The notes beneath the pieces were generated by a model. The model saw nothing but the letters and a program-made list of their open reading frames with translations. It made no database searches and had not been told where the DNA came from. DNA of 64,000 nt from Palsa-504 sp963822765 (lineage in GTDB: Bacteria > Actinomycetota > Actinomycetes > Streptosporangiales > Streptosporangiaceae), in the NCBI GenBank assembly GCA_963822765.1, contig CAWGJL010000005.1:310001-374000 (forward strand), given 5' to 3'. Shown in pieces: positions 26,784 through 34,796 of this stretch. The position numbers and the translations under genes are program-made. Within the stretch, counting starts at the first letter, position 1. Each line of letters opens with the position of its first letter.

Positions 26784-27299
26784 CTAGGCCGACAGGGGTA
26801 CCTGGCCGAGGTCGGGCAGGGCCGTGCGGAGCTCCTGGCGGGAGCTGATGCCGAGCTTGCCGAACACCTTGCGTAGGTGCCACTCGACGGTGCGCGGGCT
26901 GATGAACAGCTGGGTGCTGATCTCCGGGTTGCTGTGCCCGTAGCAGGCCAGCATGGCGATCTGCGTCTCCTGCGCGGTGAGCCCGTCGGCGGTCACGGTC
27001 GTCCGCTTGCGGGCGGTCTCGCCGGTCGCGACCAGCTCCCGCCGGGCCCGTTCGGCAAACGCCGCGATGCCCATCGCGTCGAGCATCTCGCGGGCGACCG
27101 AACCCCGGCAGGTCGATGGCCACCAGGCGGCTGTTCGCGGCCAGCCACGGCCAGACCGGCACGAAGGCCAGCAGGCTCTCCGGCCACGGGCTGAGCAGCA
27201 GGGCGTCCTGGCCGCCGTCCTCGCTCCGGCGTACCGGACGGTCAGCCCGTCGATGACCCGGAAATGCATCTGGAAGGACGTGTTCAGCCAGGTGGTCAC
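26784..27299 (-). pseudogene. Chimeric remnant: alpha/beta hydrolase start joined to LuxR C-terminus
   Basis: From GTG 27299 the sequence reads TTWLNTSFQMHFRVIDGLTV, an alpha/beta-hydrolase N-terminus. After a frameshift near 27230 another frame gives GGQDALLLSPWPESLLAF, then VPVWPWLAANSRLVAIDLPG with the strand-turn DLPGFG. At about 27100 the frame passes into REMLDAMGIAAFAERARREL and GLTAQETQIAMLACYGHSNP, then ISPRTVEWHLRKVFGKLGIS, a complete LuxR HTH. The hydrolase lacks its nucleophile region and the LuxR lacks its sensor. The LuxR part is similar to the remnant split by the mobile element. Confidence 0.65.
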
Positions 27300-27442
27300 A
27301 GTACGCCCTTCTCCCGGTGGGCCGGCGACGCGCATGGGTGATGCCGTCCCCGCGATTGTCACCGGGGAAGCGGCGTACTCGCCTCCGCCAAGTGCACAGC
27401 GCAACTGACTAGTGGCTAGCCAGTAGGGCCCAGTGCCCGCGG

Positions 27443-29312
27443 CTAGGCGAGCAGACCGCGGGCGGCGTCGGCGATGTGGCCGGCGTCGATGCCGGACGCG
27501 TCGAGCAGTTCCCGGGGGGTGCCGGAGCCGGGCATCTCGCGGACGGCCAGGTGGGCGACGGCCAGGTCAGCGCGGCCGGCGCCGGTCAGGGCATCGAGGA
27601 CCGCGGCGCCGAGGCCGCCCTCGGGGTGGTGGTCCTCGGCGACGACCAGCCGTCCGCCGGTGGCCGCGGCGGCCGCGGCGAGCGTGGCGGTGTCGGCCGG
27701 CTTGACCGAGTACAGGTCGATGACCCGGGCGCTGATGCCGTCGGCGGCCAGCTCGTCGGCCGCGGCCAGGCACTCGTGCAGGGTGACGCCCGCGCCGATC
27801 AGGGTCACCTGGTCAGCATCGGTCTCGCGCAGCACCTTGGACCCGCCGACCGGGAAGGTCTCCGCCGAGTCGTACAGCACCGGGTAGGCGCCCCGGGTGG
27901 TCCGCATATAAGAGATCCCCTCCCGGTCGGCCATGGCCGCGACCAGGGCGGCGGCGCTGGTCGCGTCGGCGGGGTACAGGACGGTCGAGCCGTGCACGGC
28001 GCGCAGCATGGCCAGGTCCTCCAGGGCCATCTGGGACGGGCCGTCGGCGCCGATCTCGACCCCGGCGTGCGAGCCGGCCAGGCAGATACTGGCCCGGGAG
28101 ATGGCCGCCATCCGGATGAAGTCATAGGCCCGGGTAAAGAACGCGGCGAAGGTGGACGCGAACGGCCGGTAGCCGCGCGCGGCCACGCCCACCGCGGCCG
28201 CGACCAGCTGCTGCTCGGCGATGAACATCTCGAAGTAGCGCTCGGGGTAGGCCTTGGCGAACTCGTCAGCGAAGGTCGAGTTGCTCACCTCGCCGTCCAT
28301 GGCCACCACGTCACGGCGGACGCCGAGCGCGGCCAGCGCGTCGCCGTAGGCCTTGCGGGTGGCGACCTTCTGGCCCCGCTCGTAGCCGGGCAGCTTGACC
28401 TCGGCGCCGTTGGCGGCGGGCCTGGCCTTGGCGGTCTCGGGCGGGCGGGGGCCACGGACCAGCAGGTCACGTTCGCCGCCGAGTTCGACCACGGCCCGTT
28501 CCGCCATATGGTCCGGAAGGGGCTTGCCGTGCCAGTCTTCGCGGTCCTCAACCTCAGAAAAACCCCGGCCCTTGCGGGTGCGGGCCACGATGACGGACGG
28601 CTGGTGGCCGGCTCAGGTCACCCGCCTGCGCCAGGGCCTGGTCGATCGCGGCGACGTCGTGGCCGTCGATGACGAACACCCGGGCGCCGAACGCGGCCGC
28701 GCGAGCGGCGTAGGTGTCCACGTCCCAGCCCAGGTCGGTGGGGCCGCGCTGGCCGAGCCGGTTGACGTCGACGATCGCGATCAGGTTGGCCAGCTTGTAG
28801 TACGACGCCTTGTCCAGGGCCTCCCAGATGGAGCCCTCGGCCATCTCGCTGTCACCGCACAGCGTCCAGACCCGGTACGGCAGCTCGTCCAGGTACTTCC
28901 CGGCCAGGGCCACGCCTACCGCGTCGGGCAGCCCCTGCCCCAGCGAGCCGGTGGCCACATCGACCCACGGCAGCACCGGGGTGGGATGCCCCTCCAGCCG
29001 GGAGCCGAACCGCCGGTACCCGGTCATCAGCTCCTCATCCGAGACGACCCCGACCGCCTTGAAGACCGAGTACAGCAGGGGCGAGGCGTGCCCCTTGGAG
29101 AAGATGAGGTGGTCGTTGGCCGCGTGGCCCGGGTCGTCCCAGTCATAGCGCAGGTGCCGGCCGACCAGGACGGCCAGCAGGTCGGCGGCGGACATGCTGG
29201 AGGTCGGGTGGCCCGACCCGGCCGAGGTGCTCGACCGGATGGAGTCCACGCGGAGCTGCTGGCCGAGTTCGGCGGCCAGGGCGAGATCGACGTCGGTGAT
29301 GGGAGTCGGCAC
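27443..29312 (-). pseudogene. tkt: Transketolase, single frameshift
   Basis: GTG 29312 has TGGAG upstream. The N-terminal frame (to about 28590) has SIRSSTSAGSGHPTSSMSAA, IFSKGHASPLLY, GSLGQGLPDAVG and the TPP-binding CGDSEMAEGSIWEALD. The second frame from about 28588 to 27443 has the pyrimidine domain (VVAMDGEVSNSTF, RYFEMFIAEQQLVAAAVG) and the C-terminal domain (GVTLHECLAAADEL, VIDLYSVKP). An extra base in a duplicated CGTC, where VIVARTRKGRGFS should follow, breaks the gene. Restored, it has about 620 residues, a normal transketolase length. This may be a real mutation or a sequence error. Confidence 0.82.
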
Positions 29313-29425
29313 GGGAATCTCCAGGGGACGCTGGGCGGCTGACGGACCGGGTTTGCGGGACTCTGCCTACCCGCCTGGGTCTTAGTCAAGCACGCCGATT
29401 TTCGCCAGGCCGGCCGGCCTTGCCG

Positions 29426-30577
29426 TCAGAGGCTGCCGTCCTGGCGGCTGTAGAACGGGATGGCGGACGCCACGCCGACCTCGTTGGCCGGGGCGCGGAT
29501 GAGCCACTGCTCGGCGTGGGTCGCGGGGTTGAACCACAGCAGCGAGTTGCTGCCGGTGCAGCTGGTCGGCGCCTGGATCAGCAGCCGGGCGCCGAGCGCG
29601 GTGAGCACGTCGTTGTCGCCCTCGGTGTGCGGGACCTTAACCAGCGTGATCGAGCCGTTACGGGCCTGCTTGAAGATCTGCAGCACGGCGCAGGGCCCGG
29701 CCGCCTGCAGGTACAGCCCGCTGGGCAGGGACCAGGCGTCCAGGTCGCCCAGGTCGCCGCTGCTGACCTTGCGCACCGGGGTCAGCGCCTGCGGCCGCGC
29801 GCCGCTGACCGGGACCAGCCAGAGCTGCGGGCTCGCGCTGTTCGGCGGGTCACAGGACGCGAGCACGGTGGTGGCGGTCCACCAGCGGACCGGGTTGCAG
29901 CTGTCCGCGCTGGCACCGGGCACGGGCAGGGAGCGGATCTGCGCGCCGTCGTTGCTGACCAGCTTGAGGCCGTGGCTGGCGCCGGTGAGGAACTCGGTGC
30001 CGGACGGCTGGTACAGCACCAGGCCGTCGGCCGAGGTGCCGAGCGAGTGGGTGAACCGGCCGGACAGGGTGTACCGGGCCAGGCTGGTGAGGCTGCCCGA
30101 CAGGCGGCCGCCCACGATGTTCAGGCCGTCCGGGGTGGTGAACCCGACCGGGTTGGCCATGCCCGGCATGACGAACGTGCTCAGCTGCCCGGTGGCCAAG
30201 GTGAGCACCTCGACGCCGCCCTTGCCGGAGAACACCTGGAACAGCGCGCGCTTCCCGTCGGGCGACCAGGCGAGCAGCACCGGCGCGAACCGCGAGTCCG
30301 GCCAGCGGGCCAGCTGGTACGTGGTACCGGCGGGGCTGATCAGGTCCAGGGTCTCCGGGCCGGAACGGCCGCCTTCCGGGTGGGCGGCGGTGTCCTGGAC
30401 CAGGACCCAGCCCGGGCCGACGCGGTCCCACGGCACGCTGGGCCGGGCGGCGGGGGCGGCTTGGTCGGCGGAGGCGGCCCGGGCGGCCGGCTGGGCGGCG
30501 GCTACGCCGGCCATGGTCCCGGCGGTGACTAGGACAGCGGTGAGGATCGCGGTCAGGGGTGCTCGGCGCAGGTGCAT
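29426..30577 (-). CDS. Secreted beta-propeller-like protein
   Basis: The product is 383 residues from ATG 30577, chosen because it gives a clean signal peptide (RRAPLTAILTAVLVTAGTMA with an AQPAARA processing region). GVAP-like repeats follow with TolB-type strands such as LAWSPDGKRALFQVFSGKGG and blocks of about 45 residues ending in small hydrophobic turns. Cysteines in SADSCNPV, LASCDPP, GPCAVL and SCTGSN suggest disulfides. The enzyme or binding role is unknown. The next upstream gene is a pseudogene on the other strand. Confidence 0.7.
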   Translation of the reverse strand: MHLRRAPLTAILTAVLVTAGTMAGVAAAQPAARAASADQAAPAARPSVPWDRVGPGWVLVQDTAAHPEGGRSGPETLDLISPAGTTYQLARWPDSRFAPVLLAWSPDGKRALFQVFSGKGGVEVLTLATGQLSTFVMPGMANPVGFTTPDGLNIVGGRLSGSLTSLARYTLSGRFTHSLGTSADGLVLYQPSGTEFLTGASHGLKLVSNDGAQIRSLPVPGASADSCNPVRWWTATTVLASCDPPNSASPQLWLVPVSGARPQALTPVRKVSSGDLGDLDAWSLPSGLYLQAAGPCAVLQIFKQARNGSITLVKVPHTEGDNDVLTALGARLLIQAPTSCTGSNSLLWFNPATHAEQWLIRAPANEVGVASAIPFYSRQDGSL

Positions 30578-30658
30578 GCCTTCATGACGCCGGAACGGCC
30601 CATGTGGTTGCATGGTGGCTGGTCACCGATTGTCAGCGGGTTCGGCAGGAGGCGCGGC

Positions 30659-30945
30659 ATGGAGTTCGACGTAGTGGTCGAGATCCCGCGGGGCAGCCGG
30701 AACAAGTACGAAGGGCGGCGACGACAAGATCATCTGCGTGCCGGCCGGCGACCCGCGGCAGGAGAACCTGCGCGAGCTGGAGGACATCCCGGAGTTCTAC
30801 CGGCTGGAGATCCACCACTTCTTCACCGTGTACAAGGAGCTCGAGCCGGGCAAGGGCGTCCGGGATACGGCGTGGGCGGGGCGTCTGGCGGCCGAGGCCG
30901 AGGTCGAAGAGGCGGTGGCGGCAAGATCCGACCGGGACAGACCGG
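30659..30945 (+). pseudogene. ppa: Inorganic pyrophosphatase with internal deletion
   Basis: ATG 30659, with CAGGAGG upstream, starts MEFDVVVEIPRGSRNKYE, the exact opening of family I pyrophosphatases. Immediately after it the sequence jumps, in another frame, to DDKIICVPAGDPRQENLREL, then EDIPEFYRLEIHHFFTVYKE and LEPGKGV, the C-terminal third. The central part holding the catalytic D-x-D-P-x-D metal cluster is absent. The deletion removed roughly 70 codons and shifted the frame. A functional copy must exist elsewhere in the genome. Confidence 0.8.
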
Positions 30946-31136
30946 CGGCGGCCAAGCTCACCGCGTTCGCGCGCCGGCTACCCTCGGCGGAGTTCGGCCG
31001 CGGCTCGAGGAGGCGATCCCGGACTTCGGTGCCAGCTACGCGCTCAGACCGACTTCGTCACGCCGCGCTGGCCGACGCCGTGGCCGCGGCTGGGCCCGGG
31101 CCACGCCGGGCGGGCCTGCGGTCGGCGGACCGTGGT

Positions 31137-31355
31137 TCAGCGGGCTAGGTCGCGGCCGCGTTTGCGGATGCGGACCTCGGTGGTCAGGGTCAGGTGACGC
31201 TCTTCCTCCGGGGAGTCGCCGTCGGCGGGGGTGACCGTGAAGATGAGGCCGCCGCGGCCGAAGCGGACCCGGGTGACCAGGACGGATTCGTTGTCGGCGG
31301 GCAACACGATCACGTCTCCGACGTCGACGTCACCGGCCAGGATCACGTCCTCCAC
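31137..31355 (-). CDS. Small hypothetical protein
   Basis: The product is 72 residues. The pattern DVDVGDVIVLPADNESVLVT, then RVRFGRGGLIFTVTPAD and ERHLTLTTEVRIRKRGRDL, looks like a small beta-barrel of the type seen in actinobacterial single-domain proteins (GD-x-I-x-LPAD start). No cysteines or catalytic motif are present. It stands alone between the pyrophosphatase remnant and a dispersed repeat. Function unknown. Confidence 0.5.
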   Translation of the reverse strand: MEDVILAGDVDVGDVIVLPADNESVLVTRVRFGRGGLIFTVTPADGDSPEEERHLTLTTEVRIRKRGRDLAR

Positions 31356-31543
31356 ACCTACGGACGATACCGGGCGTGCAGCGTGACTTCATCTATGAGT
31401 TGAACACGGTATGTCGCCGACACAAACATTTAACAACCGGCCGGGGCGGCCGCGCGTTCCTTAGGAGTGAGGTCAGAGCTTCCCGGGCACTCCTGCCCCG
31501 TCTGCCCTTCTGTCACCACCTGCCCTGCCTCCGGTGACCCGTC

Positions 31544-31602
31544 CAACGACGTCGTTGCTACAACGACGCGCACCGGACGACGTGGTTGCCGCAACGAAGT
31601 CG
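31544..31602. repeat. Dispersed intergenic hairpin repeat, copy 2
   Basis: CGTCGTTG-CTA-CAACGACG forms a perfect 8-bp stem, followed by CGCACCGGA and a second, imperfect hairpin. It has the same order as copy 1. About 60 bp to its left (31485-31543) also match the flank of copy 3 when inverted, so the mobile unit is longer than the hairpins. Confidence 0.65.
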
Positions 31603-31676
31603 TTACCGTTGCCCTCCCGCGCCTAGGGCTCGCGGCGAGAGCTCCGGGGTGAGCGCACCCGGGCCGCAAGGACGGG

Positions 31677-32435
31677 CTAGCGGAGGCGGCGGGTTAGGTC
31701 GGTGACGCCGGGCAGGGACAGCAGTTCGCTGGCGGGCGGGGCCTGCAGGCCCTCGCGGAGCGTCCAGTGGTCCACGTAGACGCCGGCCGGCAGCCAGTAC
31801 TCGTCGGCGACCAGGTTGTCCGTGATCACCACGCAGCCGTGCCGGGCGCTTCGCCGGTCCGGGGCCGGCACCCAGAACGCGCGTCCTTCGCCGCGCGCCA
31901 CGAGCAGGCCGATGTCCTCGATCTCGCCCCACTCGACGTACTCCCACAGCCGTCCGTCGTCGAGCGGGCTGGTGGTGAACGGCGGCCAGTGCAGCAGTTC
32001 GGTGGTGCCGGCCATCGGCATGACCCGGATCTCGGGGACCGGGACCGCGGCGTCCCAGGGCTCCGGCTGCCGGGCGTAGACGGCCAGCAGCACTGTCACC
32101 TGGCGGTGGGTGATCCAGCCGAGCAGCGCGCCGTCGCGCGGGACCGGCATGCTGCCGGTGATCAGCCGGCGGACCGGGCCGCCGACCGGCTCGCCCGGCC
32201 GGATGCCCTGGTCCACCCCGTCGTGGCGGTTCCAGGAGCGGATGCGGAACAGGTCGTCGCGAGCCTGGGTCAGCACGTGGAAGCCGGCCTGCCCGGCGGC
32301 GCGGCTGAGCAGGACCATGGACAGGTACCCGCCGTCCGCGCTGTGCCGCGTGACGGCCAGCGGGTAGCGCTCGAACAGCCGCAGGCAGGCGTCGAACGAG
32401 GTCGTGTCGGACGGGGCGTGAATGGTCATGGTCAC
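31677..32435 (-). CDS. Hypothetical protein coupled to an RsbW-like ATPase
   Basis: The product is 252 residues from GTG 32435, which overlaps the stop of the upstream gene as GTGA; ATG 32429 is an alternative. The sequence alternates beta-like segments (ARDDLFRIRSWNRHDGVDQG, SMPVPRDGALLGWITHRQVT, HGCVVITDNLVADEYWLPAG) with a W-rich middle (LLHWPPFTTSPLDDGRLWEY). I do not recognise the family. Co-translation with an anti-sigma-type ATPase suggests involvement in a signalling pathway. Confidence 0.6.
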   Translation of the reverse strand: MTMTIHAPSDTTSFDACLRLFERYPLAVTRHSADGGYLSMVLLSRAAGQAGFHVLTQARDDLFRIRSWNRHDGVDQGIRPGEPVGGPVRRLITGSMPVPRDGALLGWITHRQVTVLLAVYARQPEPWDAAVPVPEIRVMPMAGTTELLHWPPFTTSPLDDGRLWEYVEWGEIEDIGLLVARGEGRAFWVPAPDRRSARHGCVVITDNLVADEYWLPAGVYVDHWTLREGLQAPPASELLSLPGVTDLTRRLR

Positions 32436-32833
32436 CCGTCCCGGCCGTCGGGCTGGAACGCGAGCGTGAAGTACACCGCCTGGCCCGCGGGAGTGGGGTA
32501 GCAGCCCCAGTCGTCGGACAGGGTCCGGACCAGGATCAGGTCCGGGCCGAGGGCGCTGCCGTGCACGTCGACGCGGAGCCGTCCGGCCACGCACCGCACG
32601 CCGAGCGTGATCGTCCCGCCCGGCTGGCGCCGGATGGCGTTCGTGACCAGGTCGCTGGTGAGCAGGACCGCGACGTCCGGGTCGACCGGGGCCCGCCACA
32701 GGTCCAGGGCCGCGCGGACCTGGCGGCGGGCTTCGGCCACCGTGGCCGGCCCGGCGCTCAGGCGGACGGGGAGCCCGGGGAGCCCGGGCAGCCCGGGGAG
32801 TTCGGCCGGGCGGGGCGGCGCGAGCGTGGTCAT
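32432..32833 (-). CDS. RsbW-like ATP-binding protein (HATPase_c_2)
   Basis: The product is 133 residues from ATG 32833, with GGAGG-like sequence (CAAAGGACCTCCC) upstream. VRLSAGPATVAEARRQVRAA begins the fold. DVAVLLTSDLVTNAIRRQPG is the N-box with the Mg-binding Asn, and LILVRTLSDDWGCYP holds the nucleotide-binding G-box. Such stand-alone GHKL domains act as anti-sigma factors or serine kinases of STAS proteins. A run of proline/leucine repeats (LPGLPGLPGLP) precedes the domain. A palindrome CTGCAAGTTGCAG at 32914-32926 lies upstream and may be an operator. Confidence 0.75.
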   Translation of the reverse strand: MTTLAPPRPAELPGLPGLPGLPVRLSAGPATVAEARRQVRAALDLWRAPVDPDVAVLLTSDLVTNAIRRQPGGTITLGVRCVAGRLRVDVHGSALGPDLILVRTLSDDWGCYPTPAGQAVYFTLAFQPDGRDG

Positions 32834-32913
32834 GGGAGGTCCTTTGGCGGGGGACGATCCGGGAAGGCGCCGGGCGCGAGGCGCTCCGGTGCCGGATTGC
32901 ACGACAAATGCTG

Positions 32914-32926
32914 CTGCAAGTTGCAG
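32914..32926. promoter_or_regulatory. Palindrome upstream of the RsbW-like gene
   Basis: CTGCAA-G-TTGCAG is a perfect 6+1+6 palindrome about 80 bp before the ATG at 32833. It may bind an XRE-type regulator of the kind often paired with such ATPases; no such gene is adjacent. Confidence 0.35.
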
Positions 32927-33053
32927 TGAGAGACATCGGTCAGCTGACGTATATCGGACCGCCCGGCCCCGCTGTCCGATTCGGGGACGTCCGGTTCGGG
33001 GTCGCTACGTCCGCGTGCTCACGCGTGCGCGCCGACGGTTACCGGGCCGACGG

Positions 33054-33401
33054 TCAGCGTGGGGTGGCCTCCATGACCGCGGCCACCAGGGCGGCCTCGT
33101 CGTCAAGCTCGCGTCGCTGGGACCTGGAGCTCGCGGAGCGGCTCGACGGTGAGAGCGAGCCTGCGGCCGGAGCGGCGCTGATGCCAGACTCCGCCGACCA
33201 CGCCGTCGACCAGCAGCACCGGGTAGTTGCTGGCGGCCGGGGTGAGCGCGCGGGCGGCAGCCGGCCCGGGTACAGCCGGTCCCGGGGCTGGCCCGCGACC
33301 ACGTACGCATCGAAGTAGGGCAGCAGCCGGATGCCGCGGTGCAGCCGGGGCGGCGTCCCGGTGTCGCCGGCCACGGTCCAGGCCGGCGCGTCCAGCGTCA
33401 C
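33054..33401 (-). pseudogene. Winged-helix DNA-binding protein (HTH_42/DUF1006-like), C-terminal remnant
   Basis: One frame gives GIRLLPYFDAYVVAGQPRDR and RELDDEAALVAAVMEATPR; a second gives LTPAASNYPVLLVDGVVGGV, then WHQRRSGRRLALTVEPLREL. Together these follow the C-terminal half of the HTH_42 family (AlkZ/YcaQ-like), in which LLPYFDAYVVG...RLYPG and VLVDGVVGGVW are typical. At least two frameshifts and the missing N-terminal half show that it is dead. Confidence 0.6.
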
Positions 33402-33577
33402 GCGCTGGTTTCAGTCCCGCTAGACCCCACACTGGTGCCGTGCCCGCGATGGCGGCCGGACCCGGCGGACGCCACCGGCGCGCGGGACATGGACGAGTAC
33501 TGCGGGCTGGGCCGCAAGTAGCTACGGCCCGCTAGGCGGGATCAGGACGGCGGGGACCACGGTCCGTTCGGAGATGA

Positions 33578-33970
33578 ATGTCGACAAGTCGAGGTGCCGG
33601 TCGGCGGCACGGACCCGGACCTGCCGCACGTCGACGTGCTGGCCACCGACAACCACCTGGGCGGCGGCGCTCGCGGTCCAGCACCTGGTCTCGCTCGGGC
33701 CCGCCGGATCGCGCACATCTCCGGGCTGCCGAGCACGGCGGGCCGCCTGCGGATGCAGGCCTACCAGGACACGATGCGCGCGGCCGGGCTCGCCGGCCAG
33801 GTCCGGGTCGAGACCGGGGACATGACCGAGGAGGGCGGGTACCGCGCGGCGCGGCGCTGCTGGCCCGGATCGCGCGGCCCGGCGCGCCGCGGGAGGTCAC
33901 GCTGATGCCGCCGCGGCTGGAGGTACGCGGGTCGAGCGGGCCGGCGCCCGGCTCCGTGGCCGCGGGTTAG
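33578..33970 (+). pseudogene. LacI-family regulator remnant
   Basis: Two frames combine to PDLPHVDVLATDNHLGG, AVQHLVSLG and RRIAHISGLPSTAGRLRMQA, then YQDTMRAAGLAGQVRVETGD. The end reads REVTLMPPRLEVRGSSGPAP, the usual LacI C-terminus. The DNA-binding domain and the middle of the effector domain are absent, so internal deletions and frameshifts are both present. The 3' end overlaps the DUF6328 gene by four bases. Confidence 0.7.
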
Positions 33971-34458
33971 CGGCGGGTGAGCGGGAAGGCGAACCACAGC
34001 AGGCCGAACATGACCGCGACGAAGGCGCTGATCAGGCCCGCGGCCAGGCCGCCGCCGACGTAGCTGGTGACCAGCAGGACCGCGGCGCTGACGGCCAGCG
34101 CGACGGCGGCCAGGCCGCCGATGGCCATCACGCTGGCCGCCCGCACCAGCCGCTCCTTCTGACCCCGGCGGAACACCATCCGGTGGTAGGCAACCGGTCC
34201 GACCAGCAGCGCGGTCGCCACCGCGGCCAGCACCAGGCTGGCCAGGTACAGGTCCCGCTGGCCCGCGCTCAGCTTGGCGAACCGGTTGGTAAACGGCAGC
34301 GAGAGCAGGAACCCGAACAGGACCTGCACGCCCAGGCCCGCGACCCGCAGTTCCTGGAGGAGTTCACCGAGGTTGCGGTCGGCGCGCTGCGCGACGGACT
34401 CCTGCCGCGAATCGGGGGGCTCGCCGGTTTCCGGCCCGGCCTCGCCGCTTGGTCCCAT
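33967..34458 (-). CDS. DUF6328-type four-helix membrane protein
   Basis: The product is 163 residues. After a hydrophilic N-terminus (RADRNLGELLQELRVAGLGV) come four predicted transmembrane helices: VLFGFLLSLPFTNRF, LYLASLVLAAVATALLVGPV, ASVMAIGGLAAVALAVSAAV and GLISAFVAVMFGLLWFAFPL. The LGELLQELRVAxxGVQxLFGFLL pattern is characteristic of this actinobacterial family of unknown function. It stands alone, with a strong hairpin upstream of its start. Confidence 0.75.
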   Translation of the reverse strand: MGPSGEAGPETGEPPDSRQESVAQRADRNLGELLQELRVAGLGVQVLFGFLLSLPFTNRFAKLSAGQRDLYLASLVLAAVATALLVGPVAYHRMVFRRGQKERLVRAASVMAIGGLAAVALAVSAAVLLVTSYVGGGLAAGLISAFVAVMFGLLWFAFPLTRR

Positions 34459-34514
34459 AAGACGGCTGGCTACCCACGGGCGGGCATCCGTAACCTGGCG
34501 CTTGAAGACGGCCC

Positions 34515-34550
34515 GGCCCAGCTCGCCGACTGAGACCGGCGAGCTGGGCC
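34515..34550. terminator. Strong GC hairpin between divergent genes
   Basis: GGCCCAGCTCGCCG and CGGCGAGCTGGGCC are perfect 14-bp complements around an 8-base loop. No U-tract follows. It could terminate transcription or form part of a control region, as it lies 57 bp upstream of the DUF6328 start and 246 bp before the LuxR gene. Confidence 0.6.
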
Positions 34551-34796
34551 GCTCCTCCCTACCAGAGACGCCGTAGCGCTCTCCCCGGTAACGGCCCAGA
34601 CCTCGCCAGCATGCTGAGGATACGAACCATCGGCCGGGCGGCGCATCGCCCGGATTGTGTAGGCGAATGTGTATTTTTGCGCGGCGGCGACGGGCGTAAG
34701 TACTGCCCGCGGGCCGCGGGTTCGGGTTTACTCAAGGCATGGCCACACGACCAGGCCGCCGTTCCGGGCGGGCCTTAACGGCCGGGGGCGCGTGAC

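Noticed and set aside
31430..31669. 79-codon frame and its counterpart at 62773-62985 as a small protein family
   Set aside because: Their similarity comes from the dispersed DNA repeat; both frames run through hairpin arms with no start-site support.
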